64,000 nucleotides of DNA from Phosphuga atrata (lineage: Eukaryota > Arthropoda > Insecta > Coleoptera > Silphidae). The translations under genes were made by a program, and so were the position numbers. Numbering within the stretch: the first letter of the stretch is position 1; each line of letters starts with the position of its first letter. Of this stretch, positions 32,426 through 43,339 are shown in pieces. Location of the stretch: contig CALYMW010000354.1 of NCBI GenBank assembly GCA_944588485.1, forward strand, positions 1-64,000, read 5' to 3'. The notes under the pieces were generated by a model. It was not told the DNA's origin. It saw only the letters and a list, made by a program, of their open reading frames with translations, and made no database searches.

Positions 32426-32899
32426 TTGCGTCTGTAATGGACTCATAACAGCACTCACATGCGTGCGGTTATGTATCCGAGTTCTGTTATGATTTAATTT
32501 GTTCAAGGTTGGCACTGAAATTCAGAGCTGTCAGTGTTAAATTTTCGCTACGAGCGTAGCGAGAAGTTTTCTAATGAACATGTGCTGAAAAACGCCTTTC
32601 GAACGAGTTTTTTTATAGTATTTTTTATATTTTTCGCCCTTCTATGGCATTTTATGCCATTTCTAAATGAAAAAATCGCCCATACATATTTAGAAAATTT
32701 TATGGTGGTTGGTAACACTGAAAATTGACATTTCGCGATTTCCACACATCACATAAACTCAAAATTATCTCGCCAAAAATTTTACACTGACAGCTCTGAA
32801 TTTCAGTACCAACCTTGAAAAAATTAACTCACAACAGCTCGGCGAGCCATAACCGCAGGCATATGAGTGCAGGTATATGAGAGTCCATTACAGACGCAA
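32426..32899. mobile_element. MITE with ~120-bp TIRs (left arm)
   Basis: Both ends read TTGCGTCTGTAATGGACT inward, followed by CGGTTATG and TTCAGAGCTGTCAGTGT on each side. Near its left TIR it holds TTTTCGCTACGAGCGTAGCG, resembling the neighbouring TTAA MITE. Mirrored at 36965-37438. Confidence 0.8.
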
Positions 32900-32915
32900 A
32901 ATAGAAAATCGTGTA

Positions 32916-33042
32916 TTAAAGGACGAGTTCAGTTACGTGATTTTTTAGCACGCGTTCAAGTTTAGAAAACTCTTCGCTACGCTCGTCGTTTTCTAAACTT
33001 GGACGCGTGCTGAAAAATCACGTAACTGAACTCGTCCTTTAA
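32916..33042. mobile_element. 127-bp palindromic MITE with TTAA borders (left arm)
   Basis: TTAA at both edges (32916-32919, 33039-33042), termini AGGACGAGTTCAG and complement, then an almost complete hairpin centred on TTCGCTACGCTCGTCG. TTAA borders suggest piggyBac-type mobilisation. The mirror copy at 36821-36948 is 128 bp and differs in the outer half (GCGCG in place of ACGTG and nearby changes). Confidence 0.8.
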
Positions 33043-34319
33043 TATACTATTACGATATTTGTTTTAAGTTCTGTTGACAACGACATTATTTTGTTATTTT
33101 CTTCAATAAATTCATGCAAAGAAATAAACATGCTTGAGCTCCCTTGTCCAAAGCTCTTGGGCCGTGCGGGCATTTTTTTTGAAAGCCTTGTAGCTTTTTG
33201 TTAAGAATCAGTAAATTAGTACTTTTTCTCTGAAGTGAGTTCTCTTTAAATCGGGCAACTAAATCTGGTTTCTTTTCTAGAAGAAATATCCTAAGCTCGA
33301 CATTATTCCTATCATATCATTCGTCGTAATTTCAATATTTTAACGGAGTTTATAATTTTAATGTACATATTTGACATCTAAACTTATTTAACGAAAATAT
33401 ATTAATGTTTTATATTCGCGACCCCCTTGCGGGTAAGCTCCGGCCCCTTAGGGGTCCGCGGCCCACCACTTTGAGAAGCACTGGTCTAAACAACGGAGTT
33501 AATTTTGTTTTTGGTTTGGAAATTTTGAAAAATTCAGAGAGATTCAAATTTAGACAAGGTTTGGGTTTGATTCGTTGTAAAATGTTTTAGACAAAAACTG
33601 TTAAGAATTTCATTGTCATCATGTTGTTTCATTGTTAGAGAAAATTTGTTTGGTTTTATCGCTTGATTTTTGGAACGATTTGAAGGGAAGTCTAAATGGG
33701 AGAAATTTGAGACAAACAGACAAAATAGACAAAAGTGGTTTAATTAACATTAGTAGAGAATTGAATTGTCTATAACGTATTAATTTTGCAATAGTTTTTA
33801 ACTGTTTTGAAAATTTTCTGAAAAAATCGAAAATCTAATTCAAGTAAAACTTGAAAGTTTGGAGGACTAATCTCAAAAAGTAAGAATTTTAGGCAATTTT
33901 TTTTTATAAAAGTTGTAAATAATATAATTCTATATAAAAGTTACTTTCAACAATTTTTTTATTATTTCGTGTTTTTATGCAGAAAATTGCAAATAACGGA
34001 ATGAAGCTTGAAAACTGCTTTGGGTTTTCAAAATTAAGGGAAGATATCTAAAAAAAAAATTAAAAATTTTAAGAAACCCCCGAAAAACACAAAAAACCCC
34101 AAAAAAACAAAAAAAAATAAATTTCTTTCTTGCCCATTTAACTCCATTAAAAGTACCTATTCATATTCTGACGATGAGCGACGCCGCGTCGGGGAACCGC
34201 TAAGTGAAGAAGTATAATTAGTTATACCTACATAGGTATAACGAATTGAAAATATATAGCTAAGAACCTTCTCGATCACGTCAGTTTTCAAACACAAGTT
34301 TGTATTTACGGCACTAAAC

Positions 34320-35543
34320 CAGTGATTCCCAAACTTTCTAACCACGTGTACCCCTTTTAAATAATTTTTAACACTTCGTACCCCTTTGAAAATTTCTTAG
34401 TTATACTATTAAAAACAAAAACTGTACTCGTCTTTTCTAAGTAATATACAATCTCCAGATTGGGCTTTAAAAGACAAAAATATAGTTAATTACCTGCGAG
34501 TGTAATAGAAACTTGTATTTCATTTAGCTTCTCATTTAACAAGTTAAATTTCAAGAAAAGTTCAATTTTCTTTTAGAGAAGCATGTCGTCGGCCCATTTT
34601 TGTATTGTTCTCATGACAACGATAAAATTGTTGATTCGTACGTCAAAATTTTTTTTAGAAGTTGTGTTTAATTAATTTGTGTTTTATTAATCATGCATGG
34701 ATACATCCCAAGAATTATTGTTAGATGGTAATGCGATTACGGAAATATTACTTCTTCAGAAATCAATAGATTTATACAAAAAAATGTACGTATAATAAGC
34801 TTTTTGATTTGAGATAAAAAAAAGCGAAGTCAACATTTACGGCCATGTTTACGGAGCCCATAAGTGAGTTATTTTGATGCGTTGCTATGTATACTTTTAT
34901 TTCACTAGTGAAATAAAAATTTTATTTCACTAGTGAAATAAAAATTTTATTTCACTAGTGAAATAAAAGTATACATAGCAACGCATCAAAATAACTCACT
35001 TATGGGCTCCGTAAACATGGCCGTAAATGTTGACTTCGCTTTTTTTTATCTCAAATCAAAAAGCTTATTATACGTACATTTTTTTGTATAAATCTATTGA
35101 TTTCTGAAGAAGTAATATTTCCGTAATCGCATTACCATCTAACAATAATTCTTGGGATGTATCCATGCATGATTAATAAAACACAAATTAATTAAACACA
35201 ACTTCTAAAAAAAATTTTGACGTACGAATCAACAATTTTATCGTTGTCATGAGAACAATACAAAAATGGGCCGACGACATGCTTCTCTAAAAGAAAATTG
35301 AACTTTTCTTGAAATTTAACTTGTTAAATGAGAAGCTAAATGAAATACAAGTTTCTATTACACTCGCAGGTAATTAACTATATTTTTGTCTTTTAAAGCC
35401 CAATCTGGAGATTGTATATTACTTAGAAAAGACGAGTACAGTTTTTGTTTTTAATAGTATAACTAAGAAATTTTCAAAGGGGTACGAAGTGTTAAAAATT
35501 ATTTAAAAGGGGTACACGTGGTTAGAAAGTTTGGGAATCACTG
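34320..35543. mobile_element. Head-to-head dimer of a hAT-type MITE at the palindrome centre
   Basis: Each half starts with CAGTGATTCCCAAACTTTCT and runs inward about 610 bp. The half is homologous to the single-copy element portion at 49885-50481 (shared CATGACAACGATAAAATTG, GATTCGT, ATGGTAATGCG/ATGGTGACGCG, GAGTTATTTTGATGCGTTG). At the centre three 24-bp palindromes (TTTTATTTCACTAG and complement) lie at 34895-34918, 34920-34943 and 34945-34968. The centre corresponds to the opposite terminus of the single-copy form, so two copies are joined end to end. Confidence 0.75.
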
Positions 35544-36377
35544 GTTTAGTGCCGTAAATACAAACTTGTGTTTGAAAACTGACGTGATCGAGAAGGTTCT
35601 TAGCTATATATTTTCAATTCGTTATACCTATGTAGGTATAACTAATTATACTTCTTCACTTAGCGGTTCCCCGACGCGGCGTCGCTCATCGTCAGAATAT
35701 GAATAGGTACTTTTAATGGAGTTAAATGGGCAAGAAAGAAATTTATTTTTTTTTGTTTTTTTGGGGTTTTTTGTGTTTTTCGGGGGTTTCTTAAAATTTT
35801 TAATTTTTTTTTTAGATATCTTCCCTTAATTTTGAAAACCCAAAGCAGTTTTCAAGCTTCATTCCGTTATTTGCAATTTTCTGCATAAAAACACGAAATA
35901 ATAAAAAAATTGTTGAAAGTAACTTTTATATAGAATTATATTATTTACAACTTTTATAAAAAAAAATTGCCTAAAATTCTTACTTTTTGAGATTAGTCCT
36001 CCAAACTTTCAAGTTTTACTTGAATTAGATTTTCGATTTTTTCAGAAAATTTTCAAAACAGTTAAAAACTATTGCAAAATTAATACGTTATAGACAATTC
36101 AATTCTCTACTAATGTTAATTAAACCACTTTTGTCTATTTTGTCTGTTTGTCTCAAATTTCTCCCATTTAGACTTCCCTTCAAATCGTTCCAAAAATCAA
36201 GCGATAAAACCAAACAAATTTTCTCTAACAATGAAACAACATGATGACAATGAAATTCTTAACAGTTTTTGTCTAAAACATTTTACAACGAATCAAACCC
36301 AAACCTTGTCTAAATTTGAATCTCTCTGAATTTTTCAAAATTTCCAAACCAAAAACAAAATTAACTCCGTTGTTTAG

Positions 36378-37461
36378 ACCAGTGCTTCTCAAAGTGGTGG
36401 GCCGCGGACCCCTAAGGGGCCGGAGCTTACCCGCAAGGGGGTCGCGAATATAAAACATTAATATATTTTCGTTAAATAAGTTTAGATGTCAAATATGTAC
36501 ATTAAAATTATAAACTCCGTTAAAATATTGAAATTACGACGAATGATATGATAGGAATAATGTCGAGCTTAGGATATTTCTTCTAGAAAAGAAACCAGAT
36601 TTAGTTGCCCGATTTAAAGAGAACTCACTTCAGAGAAAAAGTACTAATTTACTGATTCTTAACAAAAAGCTACAAGGCTTTCAAAAAAAATGCCCGCACG
36701 GCCCAAGAGCTTTGGACAAGGGAGCTCAAGCATGTTTATTTCTTTGCATGAATTTATTGAAGAAAATAACAAAATAATGTCGTTGTCAACAGAACTTAAA
36801 ACAAATATCGTAATAGTATATTAAAGGACGAGTTCAGTTACGTGATTTTTCAGCACGCGTCCAAGTTTAGAAAACGACGAGCGTAGCGAAGAGTTTTCTA
36901 AACTTGGACGCGTGCTGAAAAATCGCGCTTACTGAACTCGTCCTTTAATACACGATTTTCTATTTTGCGTCTGTAATGGACTCTCATATACCTGCACTCA
37001 TATGCCTGCGGTTATGGCTCGCCGAGCTGTTGTGAGTTAATTTTTTCAAGGTTGGTACTGAAATTCAGAGCTGTCAGTGTAAAATTTTTGGCGAGATAAT
37101 TTTGAGTTTATGTGATGTGTGGAAATCGCGAAATGTCAATTTTCAGTGTTACCAACCACCATAAAATTTTCTAAATATGTATGGGCGATTTTTTCATTTA
37201 GAAATGGCATAAAATGCCATAGAAGGGCGAAAAATATAAAAAATACTATAAAAAAACTCGTTCGAAAGGCGTTTTTCAGCACATGTTCATTAGAAAACTT
37301 CTCGCTACGCTCGTAGCGAAAATTTAACACTGACAGCTCTGAATTTCAGTGCCAACCTTGAACAAATTAAATCATAACAGAACTCGGATACATAACCGCA
37401 CGCATGTGAGTGCTGTTATGAGTCCATTACAGACGCAATTCAATGAACTTCTTTGAAAAGT

Positions 37462-37521
<60 letters not shown>

Positions 37522-37618
37522 AAGCTATTTTTTACGTAACCCAATTCTAAAAAAAAATAGGGGGCCGTGGTTTATCGATATGACTTGCAGGGGAGCCGCA
37601 ACATCAAAAAGTTTGGGA
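36378..37618. mobile_element. hAT-like non-autonomous element (right palindrome arm)
   Basis: Mirror copy of 32250-33485, with nested MITEs at 36821-36948 and 36965-37438 and an AT tract at 37466-37517. The terminus CAGTGCTTCTCAAAGT is at 36381. Confidence 0.55.
37466..37517 (+). repeat. (TA)n microsatellite, right arm
   Basis: 52 bp, four bases longer than its mirror in the left arm. Confidence 0.95.
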
Positions 37619-37979
37619 AGACAATGGAATTTTCTACAAATATTGTCTAAGCCATTTTCATTTCTTTTGCCTAATTTCTAAGTTACAACCAATCAAACTC
37701 AAAACTTAGTGCAATTTCACGATGGCATAACTTTTGAACGGCTTATCACAGTGACTTCACAGTGACACAGTAGTTTTTACTAATCGATTCAGCGTCCTAA
37801 AATTAGTCGGAAATATATACCTTATTCATTCATTTGCTTTTAATTCAAAAATACCATCGAACCAGCCATCGATCCGCTCGAGGACTCTTATATAGTATAA
37901 TCTCGATAATCCGATCCATATGGTACCAGACAACCAGACAAAATAACTAATAGCAATAATATCTAACTAAAAAGTTAAG

Positions 37980-40900
37980 GTCTAGTTGTCTATAAAAAAT
38001 TTGCAATAGTCTTTCAATATTCATCCAGGACTCTTCCGCTCTCACGGGAGCGCTCTGCATCGATCTTCTTCGTCAAGACTTCTCTTGTGAAAAGGCGGAC
38101 AGCAGCCCACTCTGCAGAGCCTCGCGATATCTCTAACGTTCTTCCGATATCTCGGCCGTTTCTGCATCTGCCTGTAGTTTGTTCCATAATTGTTCTCTCT
38201 GTGGACCAAGCCACGCAATTTGTGAGTGTGTGACAAGCATCGTCTAATGCGTTGTCACAATGATGACACTCCGGCGCAATCTCCTTTTTAATGCGGTGTA
38301 AATATGTCCCAAAACACCAATGACCTGTGAGTGCCTGCGTCATATAGTGATCAACTTCACCGTGTCGGCGCGAATACCATAAATTAACATCTGGTATGAT
38401 CTCACGTGTCCATTTGCCCTTTTGGTCCTCTTTCCACTCTCGCGACCATGTCTCCAAAGTTCTTTCCCGCTCTTCCTTCTTAACTCTGGCCTTGCGTATT
38501 GGTTCTTCATTTACTCTCATCTCTTTTTGTCGCTCGTGAATGCGCTTCCTCTCACTCGCTAGAAGGTGCAAGGGAGCAATGCTGGCACTAAGACCGCCCC
38601 GGTCGCCACTGTGCGGTATGCTAAAGTTACTCTCTTAGCGGCCAGCCTCTGTATAGATATCATAGTCTGTCTGTTCCTCGCCACAGATAGGCTATAATAC
38701 CGAGACAGATATAATAATACCGAGTGCACCACACTCATCAACGACAGTCGTTTGAAATGTTTTGCTCCCCGCACGTACGGCATTATTCGCGCCAGCGCCT
38801 CTGCCCTCATCAACGCCTTCTCCGCAGTCTTCGCGATATGTTTACTGGAATTTAGCTTTTCGTCAATTATAACCCCGAGATATTTAATGGTTTTTTTAAA
38901 TTGTATTTCCTCTCCATTAATTGTTATTTTTGGTGCACGGATGGTACGTCTTCTACTTAGTAATATAGTCTCGTTTTTATTAACCGCAACTTCTAATCCC
39001 ACACTCGAGAGCCAATGTAATGCAGTATTCACCGCCTCTCCCAGTACCATCTCTAACAATTCAGGTGTCCGCGCTGTTGCTTTGACCGCTACGTCGTCAG
39101 CAAAACCCACCAAAGTTGCACCATCTGGCATGTTAACTCGTAGAAGGTCATCATACATAATGTTCCACAGGGTCGGCCCAAGTACCGAGCCCTGTGGCAC
39201 ACCAGCGGTTATACGGCGACTCCTTTGTCCCTCTGTTGTACTGTATATTAGTAGCCTGTTCGATAAATAATTTCTAATCCTTTCGACTAAATAGCCAGGC
39301 ATTCCTTCTTTGCGCTGTAGCGCCCCGACTATGGCCGACCACCTTGCCGAATTGAATGCATTCCGTACATCTAGCGTAGTCATCGCACAACGGCCCTTCC
39401 TTGCGTTCGCCATACGCGCTATGTTCAAAATCGCTTCCATGTCATCCATCGTTGATCGGCCCCTGCGAAAGCCGAACTGTCTTTCGTATAATCCCCCTGT
39501 ATGTTCAATGGCCTCATTGAGCCTCGCAAGTATCATGCGCTCAAGCAGCTTGCCCATCGTGTCAATCATACAGAGTGGTCGATACGAGTCCGCTGTGCCC
39601 TTAGGTATAAGTACAAGGCGTTGTCTCTTCCACCGCGGATGGAAGCTTTTCCTATGCAGGCTGACGTTGTAAGCTGAAAGAAGGACTTCCGGAGCACTAG
39701 CTACCGTAGCCACGACCGCCTCATTTGACATACTCATGGCGCCATGCCAGATGGCAATCTCTTCGCTGCAGTCCGCAGCTCCTCTTCTGTGAAGTCTGGG
39801 GGATCCTCTTCAACCTCGCCCGCAGCGTCCTAGGTTTGCCCATCGTGATTCGGGAACAGTTTATCAAGTATTCGTTCCAATTCGATAGAATCTTTTGTTA
39901 CAGGTGGTAATCTGCGTCCTTCCCATCCGGTGGTTGGGGAGTCCCCAGGGGTCTTCATGGACAGGTTCTTGCATTTCTCTCCAGCAGGCCTCCTTGCTAC
40001 TCTTAATAGCAAGGCGGTTTCATCACGGCCTTGTGGTCGGCCACAAGATTATCAGCCTCCTGGTTACCAGATGTCCTGGCTCGTTGTGCCTTGCGCCTTG
40101 AACGTAGGCATTCGCGTCTCAGCGCCGCCAGATTTGCAGACCACCAAAATACGGGCGTCTTTTTTCAAATCCCAGATCTTCTGGGCATCGACGCGTCGCA
40201 TGCTCTTTCCACAGGCGTTATTGCAGCCATGACTAAGTCTTCTGGTTGGGAACGCCTGATTTTTCTTGACTCCTCATATATGCTTGTTGTAAAGTCTTAT
40301 TTGTCCATTTTGTTGGTTGCCCAGCCCCTTGTCTGAAGTTGTGGTCTCAATCTTCTAGTAACCGGCTCAGATCTACTGTATGTTATGTAACGGTGGTCAC
40401 TCAGAGTTACCCCGTCTCTCACTTTCCATCCGATAATAAGTTGAGCAAGCCCCGCACTGGCAAAGGTCGCGTCAATCACCGAAGCCGAGCCCGTACTCTC
40501 TCGGACCCAGGTCGGTACTGTTCGTTCGTTAAGGGGACGTATATCAAGTCTCGCCATTCACTCTGTCAGTAGAAGTCCCCTGGCGTCTGAGCGAGACGAG
40601 CCCCATTCCGAGCATTTCGAATTGTCTCCCACAATCAGTACTTCACCATCAGTTGACCGAATTCTTGCTTCCAGATCATCTAAATGTGCGCCGAAGTTCT
40701 CTAAGGTAGTGTTGGGCGACAGGGAGCAGTTGTAGGTTCTAACTCCCGAAATTCTCGCAGATATGAAACCAACACCGCATCCCCCAGGACTGATTATTAT
40801 GTTTTGGTCAAGGATGACGATCGCCGCACTAGCTGTTGTGTCAATCATCCAAATTCCCGGTCCGCCGGCTCTGTTGTATTAGGATAGTAGAAGGACTCCG

Positions 40901-41110
40901 GCTTTTTCTTCTCTAGCTGTTTGGTACACCAAGTATTAGGCACCTCTACATCTATTTAAATTTAGCTGGATGTACTTGGGCATAATCTAGCTATTTCACT
41001 CTTGAAAGCCGGGCAACGGTAACTGCCCAACATATGACTGGCTGCCTCCGCACCGCCGTGCTCAGGTTCGCCATCCCTGGTCTAAGTCATACAGTGGGAA
41101 CCTTAGATAA
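37980..41110 (-). mobile_element. R1-like LINE, minus strand
   Basis: Contains ORF2 with endonuclease and reverse transcriptase and a C-terminal zinc finger, without RNase H, as in R1-clade LINEs. The 3' end lies against the right edge of the 6.1-kb palindrome (37979). Upstream of the ORF2 start (40983) there is only about 120 bp that could be ORF1 tail, so the element is 5'-truncated or cut. It is moderately richer in GC than its surroundings. Confidence 0.85.
38014..40983 (-). pseudogene. R1-like ORF2: endonuclease and reverse transcriptase
   Basis: Starts MPKYIQLNLNRCRGA at 40983. In-frame stops are at about 40936-40938, 40879-40881 and 40558-40560; the last is Trp TGG to TGA before MARLDIRPLNERTVPTWV. 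The endonuclease has EWGSSRSDARGLLL and TLSDHRYITYS, but the GDFNA motif reads GDNSK. 40296-39740 is a decayed linker. Reverse transcriptase from 39737: YRPLCMIDTMGKLLERM, TLDVRNAFNSA, GVPQGSVLGPTLWN, and FADD at 39104-39093. A frameshift near 38570 leads to the C-terminus with CHHC, HTLTNC. The endonuclease and C-terminal parts share one frame and the polymerase is in another, so two shifts compensate. Confidence 0.85.
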
Positions 41111-41131
41111 AATAAAAATAAAAATTTTATG

Positions 41132-41696
41132 TAACCCCCGACATAAAAAAATTAAATTTCTCTCTTCTTCGCAAAGCAGATTTGTAATGAGGGTTATAAA
41201 ACAACTTTCTGTGACTAAGCTCACAATTTTCAACACCTTGCAAACTTTTTACACGACTTAAGGCCACGTAAGCTTGGCCTTTTTCAAAAGTATTTTCTCA
41301 CTATTAAACGAATGCCTTGTCTCCGGTGGTTACTTGTAACTTATGGACAAAAGCAGCCCAACTCAAAATGATAAGAAACATTTGGTTGCAGATTAATTTT
41401 GTCAAGTAGAGAATGAGCTGATGGTCATCAAACTCATGAACAGATCTTCATAAATTATAGCTAGGAACCTCCTCGATCACGTCAGCTTTAAAAAAAAACC
41501 GCATCAAAATTGGTCCATTCCTTTAGGAGCTACGATTCCATAAACAGCTACATATACGGACTGACTGACAGACGGACAGACAGGCTGATGGACAGACGGA
41601 CAGATAGACAGGGAGACAGACGGACAGACGGACAGACAGAGAGATGGACAGACTGACGTCAAACTTATAACACCCCAATTTTTGTGTCGGGGGTTA
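41132..41696. mobile_element. TIR element with CCCCCGACA ends
   Basis: TIRs TAACCCCCGACATAAAA (41132) and TTTGTGTCGGGGGTTA (to 41696). The interior holds the block shared with 31089-31290 and a GACA/GACG microsatellite. No coding capacity. A short related piece (AGAACCTTCTCGATCACGTC) also occurs in both palindrome arms near 34265 and 35580. Superfamily unknown. Confidence 0.75.
41557..41660 (+). repeat. GACA/GACG microsatellite
   Basis: Tetranucleotide run with GACT, GACG, GACA, GATG and GATA variants, part of the surrounding TIR element. Confidence 0.85.
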
Positions 41697-42235
41697 AAAA
41701 CAGGAATAGACTATAAAGTTAAGATTCACAAATTTTAAGTAAATTTCGATTTATGGATATCTGGAACAAATTTTTTGTCAACGGACAGAACAAAAAATCC
41801 AAAAATTCCTTTCACTCGCCAATTTTCCAATTTGTAAATGCTAGAAGTGGCGCGGAATCGATAAATCTCGACCAATTTTATCTGTCAAGCCTTCACTCAG
41901 CACCTACAATTTCGCAAACAAAAAATCCTCACAGAAACGGAGAACACAAATAAAAAACCGTCCACGGTTACGTAAACATTAATAGCAGTCTCATTACGTA
42001 TTGAAGGCAGCGTGTGAGTTTGTGCTCGCCCTAATCAGAGCGAGCGTGCGGTGAAATATTATTTTATTTTTAACATTTTCAAATGGACCGTCGGCACGAT
42101 AGTGAAAGTCCCGTCCCTCGGCTAATGTAACAATGTCTCCTCTTTTTGTAAAAGCATTTTCTTTTTACATCTTTCTAACCAACTTGATAAACATGTGAGA
42201 GTTTTATAATAACTCGAACCCAAATGCAAATGTTA
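41697..42235 (+). other. Spacer without recognised gene
   Basis: AT-rich, with a slightly CpG-containing part near 42000-42120. No domain or repeat seen. Confidence 0.35.
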
Positions 42236-42500
42236 TTATCTATCTAGAACTATTTATCTAGCACTATCTATCTAGATTTATCTATCTAGCATTATCTATC
42301 TAGCATTATTTATCGAGCATTATCTATCTAGCATTCTATCTAGCATAATTTATCTAGCATTTTCTATCTAACCTTATCTATTTAGCCTTATCTATTTAAC
42401 TTAATTAATCTAACCTTATCTATCTAGCTTTATCTGTTTAGTATTGTCTATATATTCTGCCTTGTCTTTTCTGTTCTTCAATGTTTCGTTTATCTAGTTT
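42236..42500 (+). repeat. Diverged 14-bp tandem repeat
   Basis: About 18 degenerate units of CTATCTAGCATTAT with a 14-bp spacing where intact. It aligns to the main minisatellite (CTGTCTAGTCTTGT) with four to five substitutions per unit and ends in near-standard TCTGTTTAGTATTGTC. Probably an old sister array. Confidence 0.75.
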
Positions 42501-43335
42501 TATATGTCAACTTGTGTCCGCCTAATCTCTGTTGAATGTACTTTGTGCAGTCTGGAGTTCACAATCCGGCGTATTAATCACGCAACAAGGTTTTAATTCC
42601 ATGTTCATTTCGTGGTGAACTTATTGCCTTCGGTTTTTCGCTCGGACGTTTATGGCGATGTGCGCGTGGGCGTCGCGACGGTTTCCTACGCGTCGCGGTA
42701 ATTACAGCGGAGAATAATTGCAACAATGAGTTCGTAACACATTTTGCGTGGTAAATTGCATGGCAGGACGACCAACGAAGATTTTTCGCGATACCATAAA
42801 TCTGTCGGTTTCGCAGGTTTCGTCTGTATATAGACACGACAAGACAAGATTAAATAGTGAAAGTTATACAATCAATTGCGGTTAAGATATCTGTATAGAT
42901 ATCCCTAGCTTTATCAAATAAGACAAAAGTTAGTCTTTAGTTACATTTATTAAATTAGGTTTAAGGTATCTATATAGAAATCTCAACGAACTAGGCTAAA
43001 TCCAAATAAATTAGACATTCGCCAACAGACAGTAAATTGAACTTAAACGATTCTATTAAGATAATGGACGGTTTGAGAGGTTTTTGAGCCGGGAATTGGA
43101 TGGCAGCTTATGCAAATGGACAAGTTGCACAATAGTCGATTCCATTTGCCCGAGCACGGTGGCATGTAGGAAGTGGTAACGCTGATGGATACGTCCAACA
43201 ACAACAGCTACAACATGAGCCTCGACAACGACGAACGGCGACAAAAATCTCTCTACTTGACTATGGCAACTTCTTGCAAATTCTTCCGTTTATTTCTCGA
43301 ATAACTTACCACAGAACGTTTATTTGAAATTTACA
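42501..43335 (+). other. Spacer, possible host intronic or intergenic DNA
   Basis: Mixed composition. 42580-42830 is CpG-richer and looks like single-copy host sequence, but no exon, splice pattern or domain can be supported. Frames there of 87 aa or less are not convincing. Confidence 0.35.
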
Positions 43336-43339
43336 AGAC

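Larger units (their letters stand above)
32250..33485. mobile_element. hAT-like non-autonomous element (left palindrome arm)
   Basis: The right end is ACTTTGAGAAGCACTG (to 33485), preceded by GGGGTCCGCGGCCCACC, the typical G/C-rich subterminal sequence of hAT MITEs. The left end near 32250 reads CTTCCCAAACTTTTTGATG with GCGGCTCCCCTG. It contains the AT tract, a 474-bp MITE and a 127-bp MITE. The left terminus has lost the exact CAGTG. The same element is mirrored at 36378-37618. Confidence 0.55.
31889..37979. repeat. 6.09-kb near-perfect palindrome
   Basis: Left arm 31889-34931 and right arm 34932-37979 are reverse complements. For every matched position inside about 32.9 kb and 36.9 kb the coordinates sum to 69863; outside the AT tract they sum to 69868. 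The 5-bp offset comes from the AT repeat (48 vs 52 bp) and one base in a small MITE. Apart from a handful of substitutions in that MITE no other differences were noticed. Pairs of identical open frames mirrored in the two arms (such as 33405-33590 and 36273-36458) are consequences of the palindrome. Confidence 0.95.

Noticed and set aside
33405..36458. Pairs of identical 61-65-aa frames in opposite orientation
   Set aside because: Mirror copies caused by the palindrome, located over hAT-like ends and MITEs; no domain.
38752..40336. Plus-strand frames over the R1-like LINE
   Set aside because: Shadows of the minus-strand ORF2.
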